From positions 124,001 to 188,000 of the forward strand of contig CAWGMB010000002.1 of NCBI GenBank assembly GCA_963823515.1: a stretch of DNA of 64,000 nt, read 5' to 3'. Made by a program: the position numbers and the translations under genes. This DNA comes from Miltoncostaea sp963823515. GTDB lineage: Bacteria; Actinomycetota; Thermoleophilia; Miltoncostaeales; Miltoncostaeaceae. Below, one piece after another: positions 26,079 to 33,484 of the stretch; position 1 is the first letter of the stretch, and every line of letters starts with the position of its first letter. Below the pieces are notes generated by a model. It saw only the letters and a list, made by a program, of their open reading frames with translations. It was not told the origin of the DNA and did not search any database.

Positions 26079-27050
26079 TCAGGCCGGCTCCTTCCCCACC
26101 CCCGTCGCCGGGCTCGGATCGGCTCCCTCCTGATCGCCCTGGCCACGGGTGGCCCACAGGGACGCGAGGACGGCCGTGCCGAGCACCACCACGACCGCGC
26201 CAAGGGTGATGTAGACCGGCGGGTGGTAGACGTCGCTCAGGAGCATCTTGAGGCCCACCAGGCCCAGTACGACCGCGAGGCCGTAGTTGAGGTATCTGAA
26301 CCGGGTCAACATCCCGACGATCACGAAGTACATCGCGCGCAGGCCCATGACCGCGAAGACGTTGGCGGCGAGCACGATGAACGCCTCGTCGGTGACCGCG
26401 AAGATGGCCGGGATCGAGTCGATGGCGAAGACGACGTCCGTGCTCGCGATGACCAGGAGGACGGCGAGCAACGGCGTCGCGAGCCGGCGTCCGCCCTCGT
26501 GCACGAACACCCTGTTGCCGCGGAACCCCCTGGTGGAGGGCACGAAGCGGTTCACCAGCAGCAGCAGCCTGTTCCTACCCGGGTCCACCTGCTCTCCGGT
26601 GCTGCGCGCCAGCCGGTAGGCGGTGAAGAGCAGGAAGGCCCCGAAGACGTAGATCACCCAGCTCGCCGCGCCGAGCGCCGCGGCGCCGATCGCGATGAAG
26701 ACCCCCCGGAACACCAGCGCCCCGAGCACGCCGTACATCAGGACGCGCGGCTGGGTCTCCTTCGGTACCGCGAAGTAGCCGAAGATGACCGCGAACACGA
26801 ACAGGTTGTCGATCGAGAGGCTCCACTCGATCAGATACCCGGACAGGTATTCGCCGGCCGCTGTACCGCCCTGCGTGAGGCCCATGACCACGCCGAACGA
26901 GAGCCCGAGCGCGATCCAGCAGGCGCTCCAGAGCGCGGCGGTCCTGACCGCCACCTCCCTCTGGCCGCGGCCGAACACCAGCAGGTCGATCCCCGCGAGC
27001 ACCGGCACGGCGAGGATCAGGGCGATCCAGGCCCAGAGGGGCGGCTCCAA
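26079..27050 (-). CDS. TerC/Alx family membrane protein, probable Mn2+ exporter
   Basis: 323 residues. The start is TTG 27050, decided by a GAGGAG site 7 bases upstream. Nine or so membrane helices; the TerC signature acids are visible in WSLSIDNLFVFAVIFGYF near residue 78 and ASTDVVFAIDSIPAIFAVT near residue 205, each with the conserved Asp pair thought to bind metal. The family includes Alx and TerC proteins that export manganese, some helping load exported metalloenzymes. A yybP-ykoY riboswitch sits directly upstream, which strongly supports manganese control. Confidence 0.92.
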   Translation of the reverse strand: MEPPLWAWIALILAVPVLAGIDLLVFGRGQREVAVRTAALWSACWIALGLSFGVVMGLTQGGTAAGEYLSGYLIEWSLSIDNLFVFAVIFGYFAVPKETQPRVLMYGVLGALVFRGVFIAIGAAALGAASWVIYVFGAFLLFTAYRLARSTGEQVDPGRNRLLLLVNRFVPSTRGFRGNRVFVHEGGRRLATPLLAVLLVIASTDVVFAIDSIPAIFAVTDEAFIVLAANVFAVMGLRAMYFVIVGMLTRFRYLNYGLAVVLGLVGLKMLLSDVYHPPVYITLGAVVVVLGTAVLASLWATRGQGDQEGADPSPATGVGKEPA

Positions 27051-27077
27051 CGGACGTTCTCCTCGACGCGGACGACG

Positions 27078-27190
27078 GGCGTGCGCCGAAGGTCTCTCCC
27101 GCCGCCGTCATCGGGACGGGGCCTGCATCACCGGGCCCCGACGGGGCCGTACTGACGACGATGCCGTTGGGGATACTCCCCTTGCGGTGC
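27078..27190 (-). ncRNA. yybP-ykoY manganese riboswitch upstream of terC
   Basis: On the minus strand the leader reads GCAAGGGGAGTATCCCC, then CATCGTCGTCAGTACGG, then two GC-rich hairpins, then GGCGGGAGAGACCTTCGG. The two conserved loops of this class, GGGGAGUA and GAGACCUU, are both present at the expected spacing of about 85 bases. These two loops dock to bind Mn2+. It ends about 30 bases before the terC start, so Mn2+ binding would raise terC expression by changing termination or ribosome access. Boundaries are approximate. Confidence 0.85.
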
Positions 27191-27243
27191 CGGGATGTTA
27201 GCGCCCCGGATCGGAGGTGCTCCCCGACCTCGAGCCCAGGGAC

Positions 27244-27477
27244 TCAGCGGGTGCGGCGGAGCCACTCGAGGCTCATGGCCGCGTGCTCGGCCTCCTCGTC
27301 GCGGTCGCGGGCGAGCACCGCCGCCAGCTCGGGGTCGCCGGCGGCCTCGATGCGTTGGGCACACCAGTCCATCGCCTCGAGCTCCTCCATGAGCGAGACG
27401 ATCCCCCTGTGCCGGTCGAGCGTGCCCGGCGACAGGTCGCTTCAGTCCTCGTGCAGTCCCATGCTCGAATCGGCCAC
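27244..27477 (-). pseudogene. Encapsulin-associated ferritin-like (EncFtn), in-frame stop and short C-terminus
   Basis: From GTG 27477, after an AGGAGG site, the frame begins MADSSMGLHED, hits TGA at 27442-27444 (codon 12), then continues in the same frame with SDLSPGTLDRHRGIVSLMEE and EAEHAAMSLEWLRRTR to TGA at 27244-27246. The two-helix EncFtn ferroxidase pattern is plain: Glu in LMEELEAMDW and the EE-x-EH set in DRDEEAEHAA. EncFtn oxidises iron inside an encapsulin shell. The usual C-terminal extension and shell-targeting peptide are missing, and no encapsulin gene is in the window. It follows the Coa1-like gene by 9 bases. Without the stop the product would still be only about 77 residues. 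Confidence 0.75.
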
Positions 27478-27486
27478 CCCCGCCTC

Positions 27487-27975
27487 CTAGTCGTCGTCGG
27501 TCGCGTCGGCGAGCCCGTCGGCCAGCCGGACGCGGTCGCCATCGACGACGAGCGTCGCCGAGAGCACCTCCCAGTCGCGCGCGATGCGCGCCATCACCAG
27601 ATCCACCTGCCCGGAATCGGCCGGACCCGAGACCGGCACCACGAGATTCGCCTGCGCGGCGCCCGTGCCGGAGGGGACCTCACCCTCGGGGCTCCCCACC
27701 TGCACGGGCCGGCCGACGACCGACAGCACCGCGGGATGGCCCTCGACGAAACGGGTCGCGGCCCGGGAGGCGTCCTGGCCGCGCCGGCGCCAGCCCCGGA
27801 ACAGGATCACCGCGGCGGCGGCGATGAACACGTAGGCGAAGACGCCGGCGACCACCCCCAGCGTGTCCTGGGAGCTGCCGGTGCTGCGGAAGACCGCGGC
27901 CACGATGAGGAACGCCCCGAATATCCAGGCGGCGGTCAGCATCAGGGTGCGCTGGGTGCCCGGCCCGAAGCTCAT
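27487..27975 (-). CDS. Membrane protein resembling cytochrome oxidase assembly factor (Coa1-like)
   Basis: 162 residues from ATG 27975, overlapping the gltX stop (ATGA). Two membrane helices at residues 10-62 are followed by a soluble domain (EGHPAVLSVVGRPVQVGSPE ... VDLVMARIARDWEVLSATLVVDG) that resembles the Coa1/Tim21-like small alpha-beta fold of oxidase assembly proteins. The likeness is by pattern memory only. Placement between gltX and the ferritin remnant tells little. Confidence 0.55.
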   Translation of the reverse strand: MSFGPGTQRTLMLTAAWIFGAFLIVAAVFRSTGSSQDTLGVVAGVFAYVFIAAAAVILFRGWRRRGQDASRAATRFVEGHPAVLSVVGRPVQVGSPEGEVPSGTGAAQANLVVPVSGPADSGQVDLVMARIARDWEVLSATLVVDGDRVRLADGLADATDDD

Positions 27976-29447
27976 GCCCTGGCCCAGATCTCCGCCAGGC
28001 GCGCCAGGGTGGCGCGGTAGCGGGCGAAGGCCTCGTCCCGGCCCAGCAGCGCGAGGCTCTCGTAGGTGCCGGTGGAGACCAGACGGCCGGTGATCGCGAT
28101 CCGCTGCGGCTCGAGGAAGTCGCGCGCCGCCTCGCCCATGACGTGCAGCTGGTCCTGCAGCGCGTCCTTCACGGCCTCGGCGGTGAACTCGGGGAGCGAC
28201 TCGAGCCGCCCGAGCCCGGAACCGATCACCTGGATCGAATGCTTGACGTCGCGGGTGAGCACCTCCCACGCGGCCGGCTCGATCTCGAGGTCACAGAAGA
28301 GCCAGCCGGCCATGTCGTCGTACTCGGCGAAGGTGCTGATCTTGCGCTTCACGAGCGGCGCGCTGGCGCGCACGAGTTCCTCGGCGCGTGGCCCGCGCGC
28401 GGCGATGTACCCGGTCGAGCGCAGCCAGCCGACGAGGGCCTCCACGAAATCGTCGGCGGGCATCAGGCGCAGGTGGCGCCCGTTCATGACCTGGAGCTTC
28501 TTCAGGTCGAAGATCGCCGGACTCTTGGAGATGCGGCCTACCGAGAACGCCTTCACCAGCTCGTCGACCGTGAAGATCGTCGTCTTGTCGTCGAAGCTCC
28601 AGCCCAGGAGCGCGAGGGCGTTCACCACGGCCTGGGGAAGGAACCCGCCCGCCTCGAGGTCCTCCACCGACGCGGCGCCGTGGCGCTTGGAGAGGCGCTT
28701 GCGGTCCTCGCCCAGGATCAGCGGGATGTGGGCGTACTCCGGCGGCGTCGCCCCGAGCGCGCGCATCACCATCATCTGCTTGGGCGTGTTGGAGATGTGG
28801 TCCTCTCCGCGGATGACGTGGCTGATCGCCATGTCGACGTCGTCCACGGCGGCGGCGAGGTTGTAGGTCGGGGTGCCATCGGAGCGCACGACGATGAAGT
28901 CCTCGATCTGCGCGTGGTCGAAGGTGACCGGCCCGCGCACGTAGTCGTGGATCACGGTCTCTCCCGGGACCTCCACCGCGAAGCGCCAGGCGGGTCTGCG
29001 GCCTTCGGCCTCGAGGGCGGCGATCTCGGCGGCGCCGCGGTCGCGCGCGCCACGCACCACGGGGGCCCGCTTGTCGGCGCGCGCGGCCGCGCGCTGGGCC
29101 TCGAGCTCCTCGTCGGTCTCGTAGGCGGGGTAGATCGCGCCGGACGCCTTCAGGCGCGCGATGGCCTCCTCGTACACCGGCCCTCGCTCGCTCTGGCGAT
29201 CGGGGCCCTCGTCCCAGTCGAGGCCGAGCCAGGTGAGGCAGCGCAGGATCTCCGCCTCGCTCTCGGGCGTCGAGCGTTCGCGGTCGGTGTCCTCCAGGCG
29301 CAGCACGAAGGTGCCGCCGGTGTGCCGGGCGATCAGCCAGTTGAAGAGCGCCGTACGCGCGCCGCCCACATGGAGGCTGCCGGTGGGGCTCGGCGCGAAG
29401 CGCACGCGCGCGGGGCCGGTCACCTCGGGTCGGGTAGGTCTCGCCAC
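27972..29447 (-). CDS. gltX: Glutamate--tRNA ligase
   Basis: 491 residues from GTG 29447. Class I synthetase marks are both present: the HIGH-equivalent in FAPSPTGSLHVGGARTALFN at residue 16 and the KMSKS-equivalent DRKRLSKRHGAASVED near residue 245. The glutamate-specific region LRLEDTDRERST follows the first motif. The C-terminal anticodon-binding helical domain is complete, and length matches the bacterial enzyme. It charges tRNA-Glu (and perhaps tRNA-Gln where GatCAB is used). It is divergent from nfo with a gap of only 17 bases, so their promoters overlap each other's coding sequence. Confidence 0.96.
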   Translation of the reverse strand: MARPTRPEVTGPARVRFAPSPTGSLHVGGARTALFNWLIARHTGGTFVLRLEDTDRERSTPESEAEILRCLTWLGLDWDEGPDRQSERGPVYEEAIARLKASGAIYPAYETDEELEAQRAAARADKRAPVVRGARDRGAAEIAALEAEGRRPAWRFAVEVPGETVIHDYVRGPVTFDHAQIEDFIVVRSDGTPTYNLAAAVDDVDMAISHVIRGEDHISNTPKQMMVMRALGATPPEYAHIPLILGEDRKRLSKRHGAASVEDLEAGGFLPQAVVNALALLGWSFDDKTTIFTVDELVKAFSVGRISKSPAIFDLKKLQVMNGRHLRLMPADDFVEALVGWLRSTGYIAARGPRAEELVRASAPLVKRKISTFAEYDDMAGWLFCDLEIEPAAWEVLTRDVKHSIQVIGSGLGRLESLPEFTAEAVKDALQDQLHVMGEAARDFLEPQRIAITGRLVSTGTYESLALLGRDEAFARYRATLARLAEIWARA

Positions 29448-29464
29448 ACGGGTAGATTAGCGGC

Positions 29465-30370
29465 GTGAGATTCGGAGCCCACGTCTCCTCCTCCGGGGGC
29501 ATCAGCAAGGCGATCGGCCGGGGCGTCGATCTGGGATGCGAGAGCCTCCAGGTCTTCACGCACAACCCGCGGACCTGGAAGCCGATCAACCACAGGCCGG
29601 AGGAGATCTCCGCCTTCCGCGCGCTGGCGGCCGAGGCGGGGATGGGCCCGCTGGTGAGCCACGGCCTCTACCTGATGAACCTGGGGGCGCCCGACCGCGA
29701 GGTGCCCACCGGGCCGCCGGGCAAGCCGGCGGTCGGCACCCGGAACATCTACCGCTCGTCCATCGAGAGCCTGGTGCAGCACCTCGAGATCGGCGACGCG
29801 CTCGGACTCGAGGGCGTCGTGCTCCACGTCGGCTCGTCCAAGGGATCGACCGAGGACGAGGCGATCGCGCGCATCGGGCAGGGCATCGCCGAGGCCTTCG
29901 ACACCGCGGGCGGCGCGTGCTGCGTCTTCCTCGAGAACACCGCCGGCGCCGGAGACACGATCGGGCGGACCTTCGCCCAGCTGCGGGCGGTGGCCGACGC
30001 GGTCGGGCGGCCCGGGCGCCTGGGGTTCTGCCTCGACACGCAGCACCTGTTCGCCTCGGGCTACCCGGTGCACGAGCCGGGCGGGATCGATCGCGTGCTC
30101 GAGGAGTTCGACGCGACGGTCGGCATCGACAAGCTCCGCTGCCTGCACCTGAACGACTCCAAGACCGCTTTCGGCTCGAACCGGGATCGCCACGAGAACA
30201 TCGGCGACGGCGAGATCGGCGAGGACGGCATGCGGGGCATCCTCGGATGCCCGGCGCTGCAGGCGCTTCCGGTCATCCTCGAGGTGCCGGGGCTCGCCGG
30301 CCAGGGCCCGGACCCGGAGAACATGGCGCGGGCGCGCCGGCTGAACGCGGAGGGCCTGGCCGCCCGCTGA
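29465..30370 (+). CDS. nfo: Endonuclease IV (AP endonuclease)
   Basis: 301 residues from GTG 29465. Nfo cuts DNA 5' of abasic sites in base excision repair using three zinc ions. Metal-ligand motifs are visible in order: VSHGLYLMNLG, GVVLHVGSSKG, VFLENTAG, GFCLDTQHLFASGY, LHLNDSK, and NRDRHENIGDGEIG; the C-terminal VILEVPG carries the last Glu. The length and all motifs are normal. Confidence 0.95.
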   Translation: MRFGAHVSSSGGISKAIGRGVDLGCESLQVFTHNPRTWKPINHRPEEISAFRALAAEAGMGPLVSHGLYLMNLGAPDREVPTGPPGKPAVGTRNIYRSSIESLVQHLEIGDALGLEGVVLHVGSSKGSTEDEAIARIGQGIAEAFDTAGGACCVFLENTAGAGDTIGRTFAQLRAVADAVGRPGRLGFCLDTQHLFASGYPVHEPGGIDRVLEEFDATVGIDKLRCLHLNDSKTAFGSNRDRHENIGDGEIGEDGMRGILGCPALQALPVILEVPGLAGQGPDPENMARARRLNAEGLAAR

Positions 30371-30456
30371 CCGGGGGGCGCCCCCTCCCCCGGCGCCCGC
30401 CGGACCGCCATTCCGCTACGGGGTCCAGCCCGATCAGGTCTCGGCCCGAGGGGCCG

Positions 30457-31944
30457 ATGCCTGTCTCCATGAGGTTGTGGACCATCCTCGGCGGGGCGGC
30501 GGCGACGTCGATCGGCGCCGTGGTCGCCCTGATGCTCGCCGCTCCGGGGCTGAGCGAGTCCGTCGCCCTGCCCGCCTGGGGCGAGGCGGCCACGGAGCTG
30601 TCGGGGGCGGTCGCCTGCGCGGCGGCGGCGATCCACACGCGGGGGCGCGCGCGACAGGTGTGGTGGCTCTTCGCCCTGGCCGGCGGCATCTGGGCGGCGA
30701 CCGACGCGACCCTCGCCCTGATGCTGATCTCCGGCGCGACCGTCCCGGAGGTGAGCGCGCTCGACATCGGCTGGCTCTCTTTCTACGTTCCCGCCGGGCT
30801 CGCAACGATCCTGCTCTATATGAGGCTGCGCCCGGAGCGCGGGGCGCAGGGCCCGATCGACGGCCTGATGATCACCGTGGCCGTGGGGGCGCTGGCCTGG
30901 GTCGTCCACCTGCAGGACGCCGCGTCGACGGCGTCCGGCGGCCTGAACGCAACGCTCCTGGTGGCCTTCTACCCCATCCTCGACATTCTCTGCCTGACCA
31001 CGCTCGGATGGATCGTGCTGCGCCACAGGCGGCGGGCGCCGCGCTGGCTCTTCTTCGTGGTATCGGCGTTCGCGCTGCAGGCGACGGCCGGCATCGCCTA
31101 CCTGCTGTCCATCCTCCCCGGCCGCGACCTCGACGTCCTCGCGACCGCGGCCTTCATGGGCGCGGGATGGTGCTGGATCGCAGCCGGCGTGCTCCGGGTG
31201 CGCGCCCCCCAGCGGGCCTGGGCGGCGGGCACGCACGACCGGCCCCCGGTCTGGAGCGAGAGCTTCCCGTTCATCTGCGGGATCGGGCTCATCGGCCTGG
31301 CATCCCTGCGACCGGACGCCGAGCTGCGCGCGGCCGCGATCCTGGTGGGCGGGCTGATGGGCATCCGAGCAATGGCGGCGCTGCGCGTCAGCCGTGGCCT
31401 GCTCGCTGAGCGCGACCGGCTGCTGGTGGTCGATCCGCTGACGAACGTCTACAACCGCCGCTTCCTCGACGGAGCAGCCGAGCGCGCGATCTCACGCGCG
31501 GGCCGGGGCGCCGAGGCGCTCTCGGTGATCTCCTTCGACCTCGATGGCTTCAAGCAGGTCAACGACACGCTCGGGCACGATGTCGGCGACCGGGTGCTTC
31601 AGAGCATCAGCGCGGCCGTGGGCGCCGAACTGCGGGGGAGTGACGTCTTGTGCCGGCTCGGCGGCGATGAGTTCCTCATCCTCTGCCCGGGGACCGATGC
31701 GACGGAGGCGACCATCGTGGCCGAGCGCGCCCGCCGGTGCATCCGCGAGGCGTCCGAGACGGTGGCCCTGGGCGCGGGGGTGACCGCGTCGCTCGGCGTC
31801 GCGACCTACCCTCACGACGGAGGCGACCCCGACACGCTGCTGCGCAGCGCCGACGCGGCCCTCTACGCCTCGAAGGCGCGCGGACGGGACGTGGTGACCC
31901 GCTATGACCGTCTCCTCGACGATGAGCGGGTGGCCACCGCCTGA
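30457..31944 (+). CDS. Membrane-bound diguanylate cyclase (GGDEF)
   Basis: 495 residues from ATG 30457; ATG 30469 is also possible. About nine hydrophobic helices span residues 5-310 and form the sensory part. The C-terminal GGDEF domain starts at VVDPLTNVYNRRFLDGA, has FDLDGFKQVNDTLGH and the intact active site CRLGGDEFLILC. It joins two GTP into cyclic-di-GMP. No EAL domain and no clear RxxD inhibition site just before the motif were noted. Together with the PilZ-bearing synthase at 20.5 kb it points to c-di-GMP control of polysaccharide. Confidence 0.93.
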   Translation: MPVSMRLWTILGGAAATSIGAVVALMLAAPGLSESVALPAWGEAATELSGAVACAAAAIHTRGRARQVWWLFALAGGIWAATDATLALMLISGATVPEVSALDIGWLSFYVPAGLATILLYMRLRPERGAQGPIDGLMITVAVGALAWVVHLQDAASTASGGLNATLLVAFYPILDILCLTTLGWIVLRHRRRAPRWLFFVVSAFALQATAGIAYLLSILPGRDLDVLATAAFMGAGWCWIAAGVLRVRAPQRAWAAGTHDRPPVWSESFPFICGIGLIGLASLRPDAELRAAAILVGGLMGIRAMAALRVSRGLLAERDRLLVVDPLTNVYNRRFLDGAAERAISRAGRGAEALSVISFDLDGFKQVNDTLGHDVGDRVLQSISAAVGAELRGSDVLCRLGGDEFLILCPGTDATEATIVAERARRCIREASETVALGAGVTASLGVATYPHDGGDPDTLLRSADAALYASKARGRDVVTRYDRLLDDERVATA

Positions 31945-32004
31945 AGCCCGAACGCCGTCGCCGGGACCCTTGGTACAGTGGCTCCGCGGCAGATCCATCG
32001 CCCT

Positions 32005-32075
32005 GCGGGCGTAGCTCAATGGTAGAGCAATGGCCTTCCAAGCCATCGACGGGGGTTCGATCCCCCCCGCCCGCT
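32005..32075 (+). tRNA. tRNA-Gly (anticodon TCC)
   Basis: The acceptor GCGGGCG pairs with CGCCCGC and leaves discriminator T. The D-arm is AGCTCAATGGTAGAGC, the anticodon loop is CTTCCAA (anticodon TCC) within ATGGC/GCCAT, and the T-arm carries GGTTCGATCC. All arms pair over 71 bases; CCA is not encoded. It lies at the left edge of the repeat-bearing gene-free stretch. Confidence 0.95.
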
Positions 32076-32189
32076 CTTTCGTTTCGAAGCCGCGTCGCGG
32101 TGGTCCCGGAGAGCCTGCTCGGGACGAGGTGGTCTCACTCCCTCTGCGGGCGACGATCGTCTGGGGCGGACGGTGCGCTGACCCGGGAC

Positions 32190-32690
32190 GTGCCTCGACG
32201 CACCGCCTTGTGCGCGGACGGCCGCCGAGACACCGAGACGGTCCCGTGCGTGGGCCGGCCACGTCGCAGGGGGGCGGTGATCGTGAGGCCGGGTGGACTG
32301 CTCCCCGAGGGCCCCTTCGCTGGGTCGCTGTCGGGCCTGGTCCAATTGGACGAGTGCTCGGGGTCCATTTGGACATGGCGCCCCAGAGCGCCGTCGGCAC
32401 CTTCGGCGGAGGCAGTCTCAGAAACATCCAGACGGTGCCGTGCCTGGGCCGGCCAGGTCGCCCGGGGGCGCTGATCGTGGAGGCCTGTCGGGGTGGCCGA
32501 GGGTCTCGTGGCTGGGTCCGTGCCGGGCTTGGTCCAGTTGAACGAGCGCTCGGGGTCCGATTGGACGCGGGGCTCCCCGCGGCGGCCGGCGAATTGTGAA
32601 GACGGGCGGAGTGCTCCGCGGGAACGGCTTCGTAGAACCGATCTCGGGGGTGGTCCAAATGGACCACCCCTCGGGGTCCATTTGTACGCG
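32190..32690. repeat. Tandem repeat of about 193 bases with paired 12-base palindromes
   Basis: The gene-free stretch 32076-32840 contains two diverged copies of a unit of about 193 bases (one anchored at GACGGTCCCGTGCGTGGGCC, 32237; the next at GACGGTGCCGTGCCTGGGCC, 32431) and a partial third. Each copy ends in two 12-base palindromes of the form GTCCAnnTGGAC. The pair starts are 32340/32363, 32532/32555 and 32653/32676, each exactly 23 bases apart with an 11-base spacer ending CTCGGG. The first palindrome, GTCCAATTGGAC, is perfect. Short frames exist on both strands but none has a ribosome site or family likeness. A dispersed repeat, a protein-binding array or a structured RNA are all possible. 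Confidence 0.75.
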
Positions 32691-32840
32691 ACACCTGCGG
32701 CGGCCCGGCCCTCGGCCGTGTTCGGACTCCTCGGACCGTGGTGATGGGCGCCTCGGAGGCAGGACCCGAGAGCGCGGGGACGGCGACCGGCGCGGGCCCC
32801 CGGGGGGGCGCCCATCCCCCCCGGGGGCTCCGCTTGTGGG

Positions 32841-32889
32841 CTAGACCGCGTGGGGCGCCAGGCTCGTGCCGGCGCCCCGTACGGTCTAG
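32841..32889 (-). terminator. Long terminator hairpin after mscL
   Basis: CTAGACCG-cgt-GGGGCGCC at 32841 pairs with GGCGCCCC-gta-CGGTCTAG ending 32889, a stem of 16 pairs with one internal 3x3 mismatch and an 11-base loop. The mscL stop codon (TAG, 32886-32888) lies inside the arm. A further C/G-run inverted repeat at 32795-32826 lies beyond it. Confidence 0.7.
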
Positions 32890-33359
32890 TCGCCCTTCAC
32901 GAGGACCGCTGAGAGAGATCCTCCGCCGCCCTCGCTCACGGAGACCACCTTCCAGCCCTCGGCGGCGCGGGCGTTGAGGGCCGCCGGCAGGCTCTCACCG
33001 GAACCGGTCTCGACCGCGTACTCGGGCGTCGGCGCGTCCGGGTCCTCGCCCTTCTCCGCGCGCTTACGGAAGGCGTTGTAGGGCCGGACCACCAGGAAGA
33101 AGACCACGGCGGCGATGATCAGGAACGTGATCACGGCGTTGATGAAGAGGCCGTACTGGAAGCGGCTGCCGTTGATGGTGAAGTCGAGCTGGCTGAAGTC
33201 CGGCTGGCCGCCGATGGCGGCCAGTAGAGGCGTGATGATGTTGGCGACGAATGCGGCGATGACGGCTCCGAAGGCCGTTGCGATGATGACCGCGACCGCA
33301 AGTGCGACGACATCGCCCTTGAGGACGAACTCCTTGAAGTCCTTTGCTGCGTTCGTCAT
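32886..33359 (-). CDS. mscL: Large-conductance mechanosensitive channel MscL with C-terminal DUF4177-like extension
   Basis: 157 residues from ATG 33359 with an AGGAG site. The N-terminal 100 residues are a standard MscL: KEFVLKGDVVALAVAVIIATAFGAVI (first pore helix, quoted in part as KGDVVALAVAVIIATAFGA), then ITPLLAAIGG, then FINAVITFLIIAAVVFFLVV. The channel opens on membrane tension to release solutes. After the cytoplasmic helix the chain continues about 50 residues with EYAVETGSGESLPAALNARA and EGWKVVSVSE...LSAVLVK, which resembles the small DUF4177 domain. That tail is longer than usual for MscL. The gene stands alone with its own terminator. Confidence 0.92.
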   Translation of the reverse strand: MTNAAKDFKEFVLKGDVVALAVAVIIATAFGAVIAAFVANIITPLLAAIGGQPDFSQLDFTINGSRFQYGLFINAVITFLIIAAVVFFLVVRPYNAFRKRAEKGEDPDAPTPEYAVETGSGESLPAALNARAAEGWKVVSVSEGGGGSLSAVLVKGD

Positions 33360-33484
33360 TCAGATGCTCCTGTTTCTCGGGCACACAAGGAAACCGCACG
33401 GCTGGGCACGGCCATTGGACGGCAGGCTATGCGTCGGGGCGGTCGGGGGCGCGATCGTCCGCGTCACCCTGACTCAGGCGACGC

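Noticed and set aside
27442..27444. Selenocysteine reading of the in-frame TGA in the ferritin-like gene
   Set aside because: No known EncFtn has selenocysteine at this N-terminal site and no selenocysteine machinery or obvious SECIS was seen; nonsense mutation or error is simpler.
32190..32690. CRISPR array
   Set aside because: The unit is about 193 bases with diverged copies rather than short identical repeats with unique spacers, and no cas gene is near.
32076..32840. Several short frames on both strands of the repeat region
   Set aside because: They arise from the repeat units in all frames, lack ribosome sites and show no protein family. The repeats explain them better.
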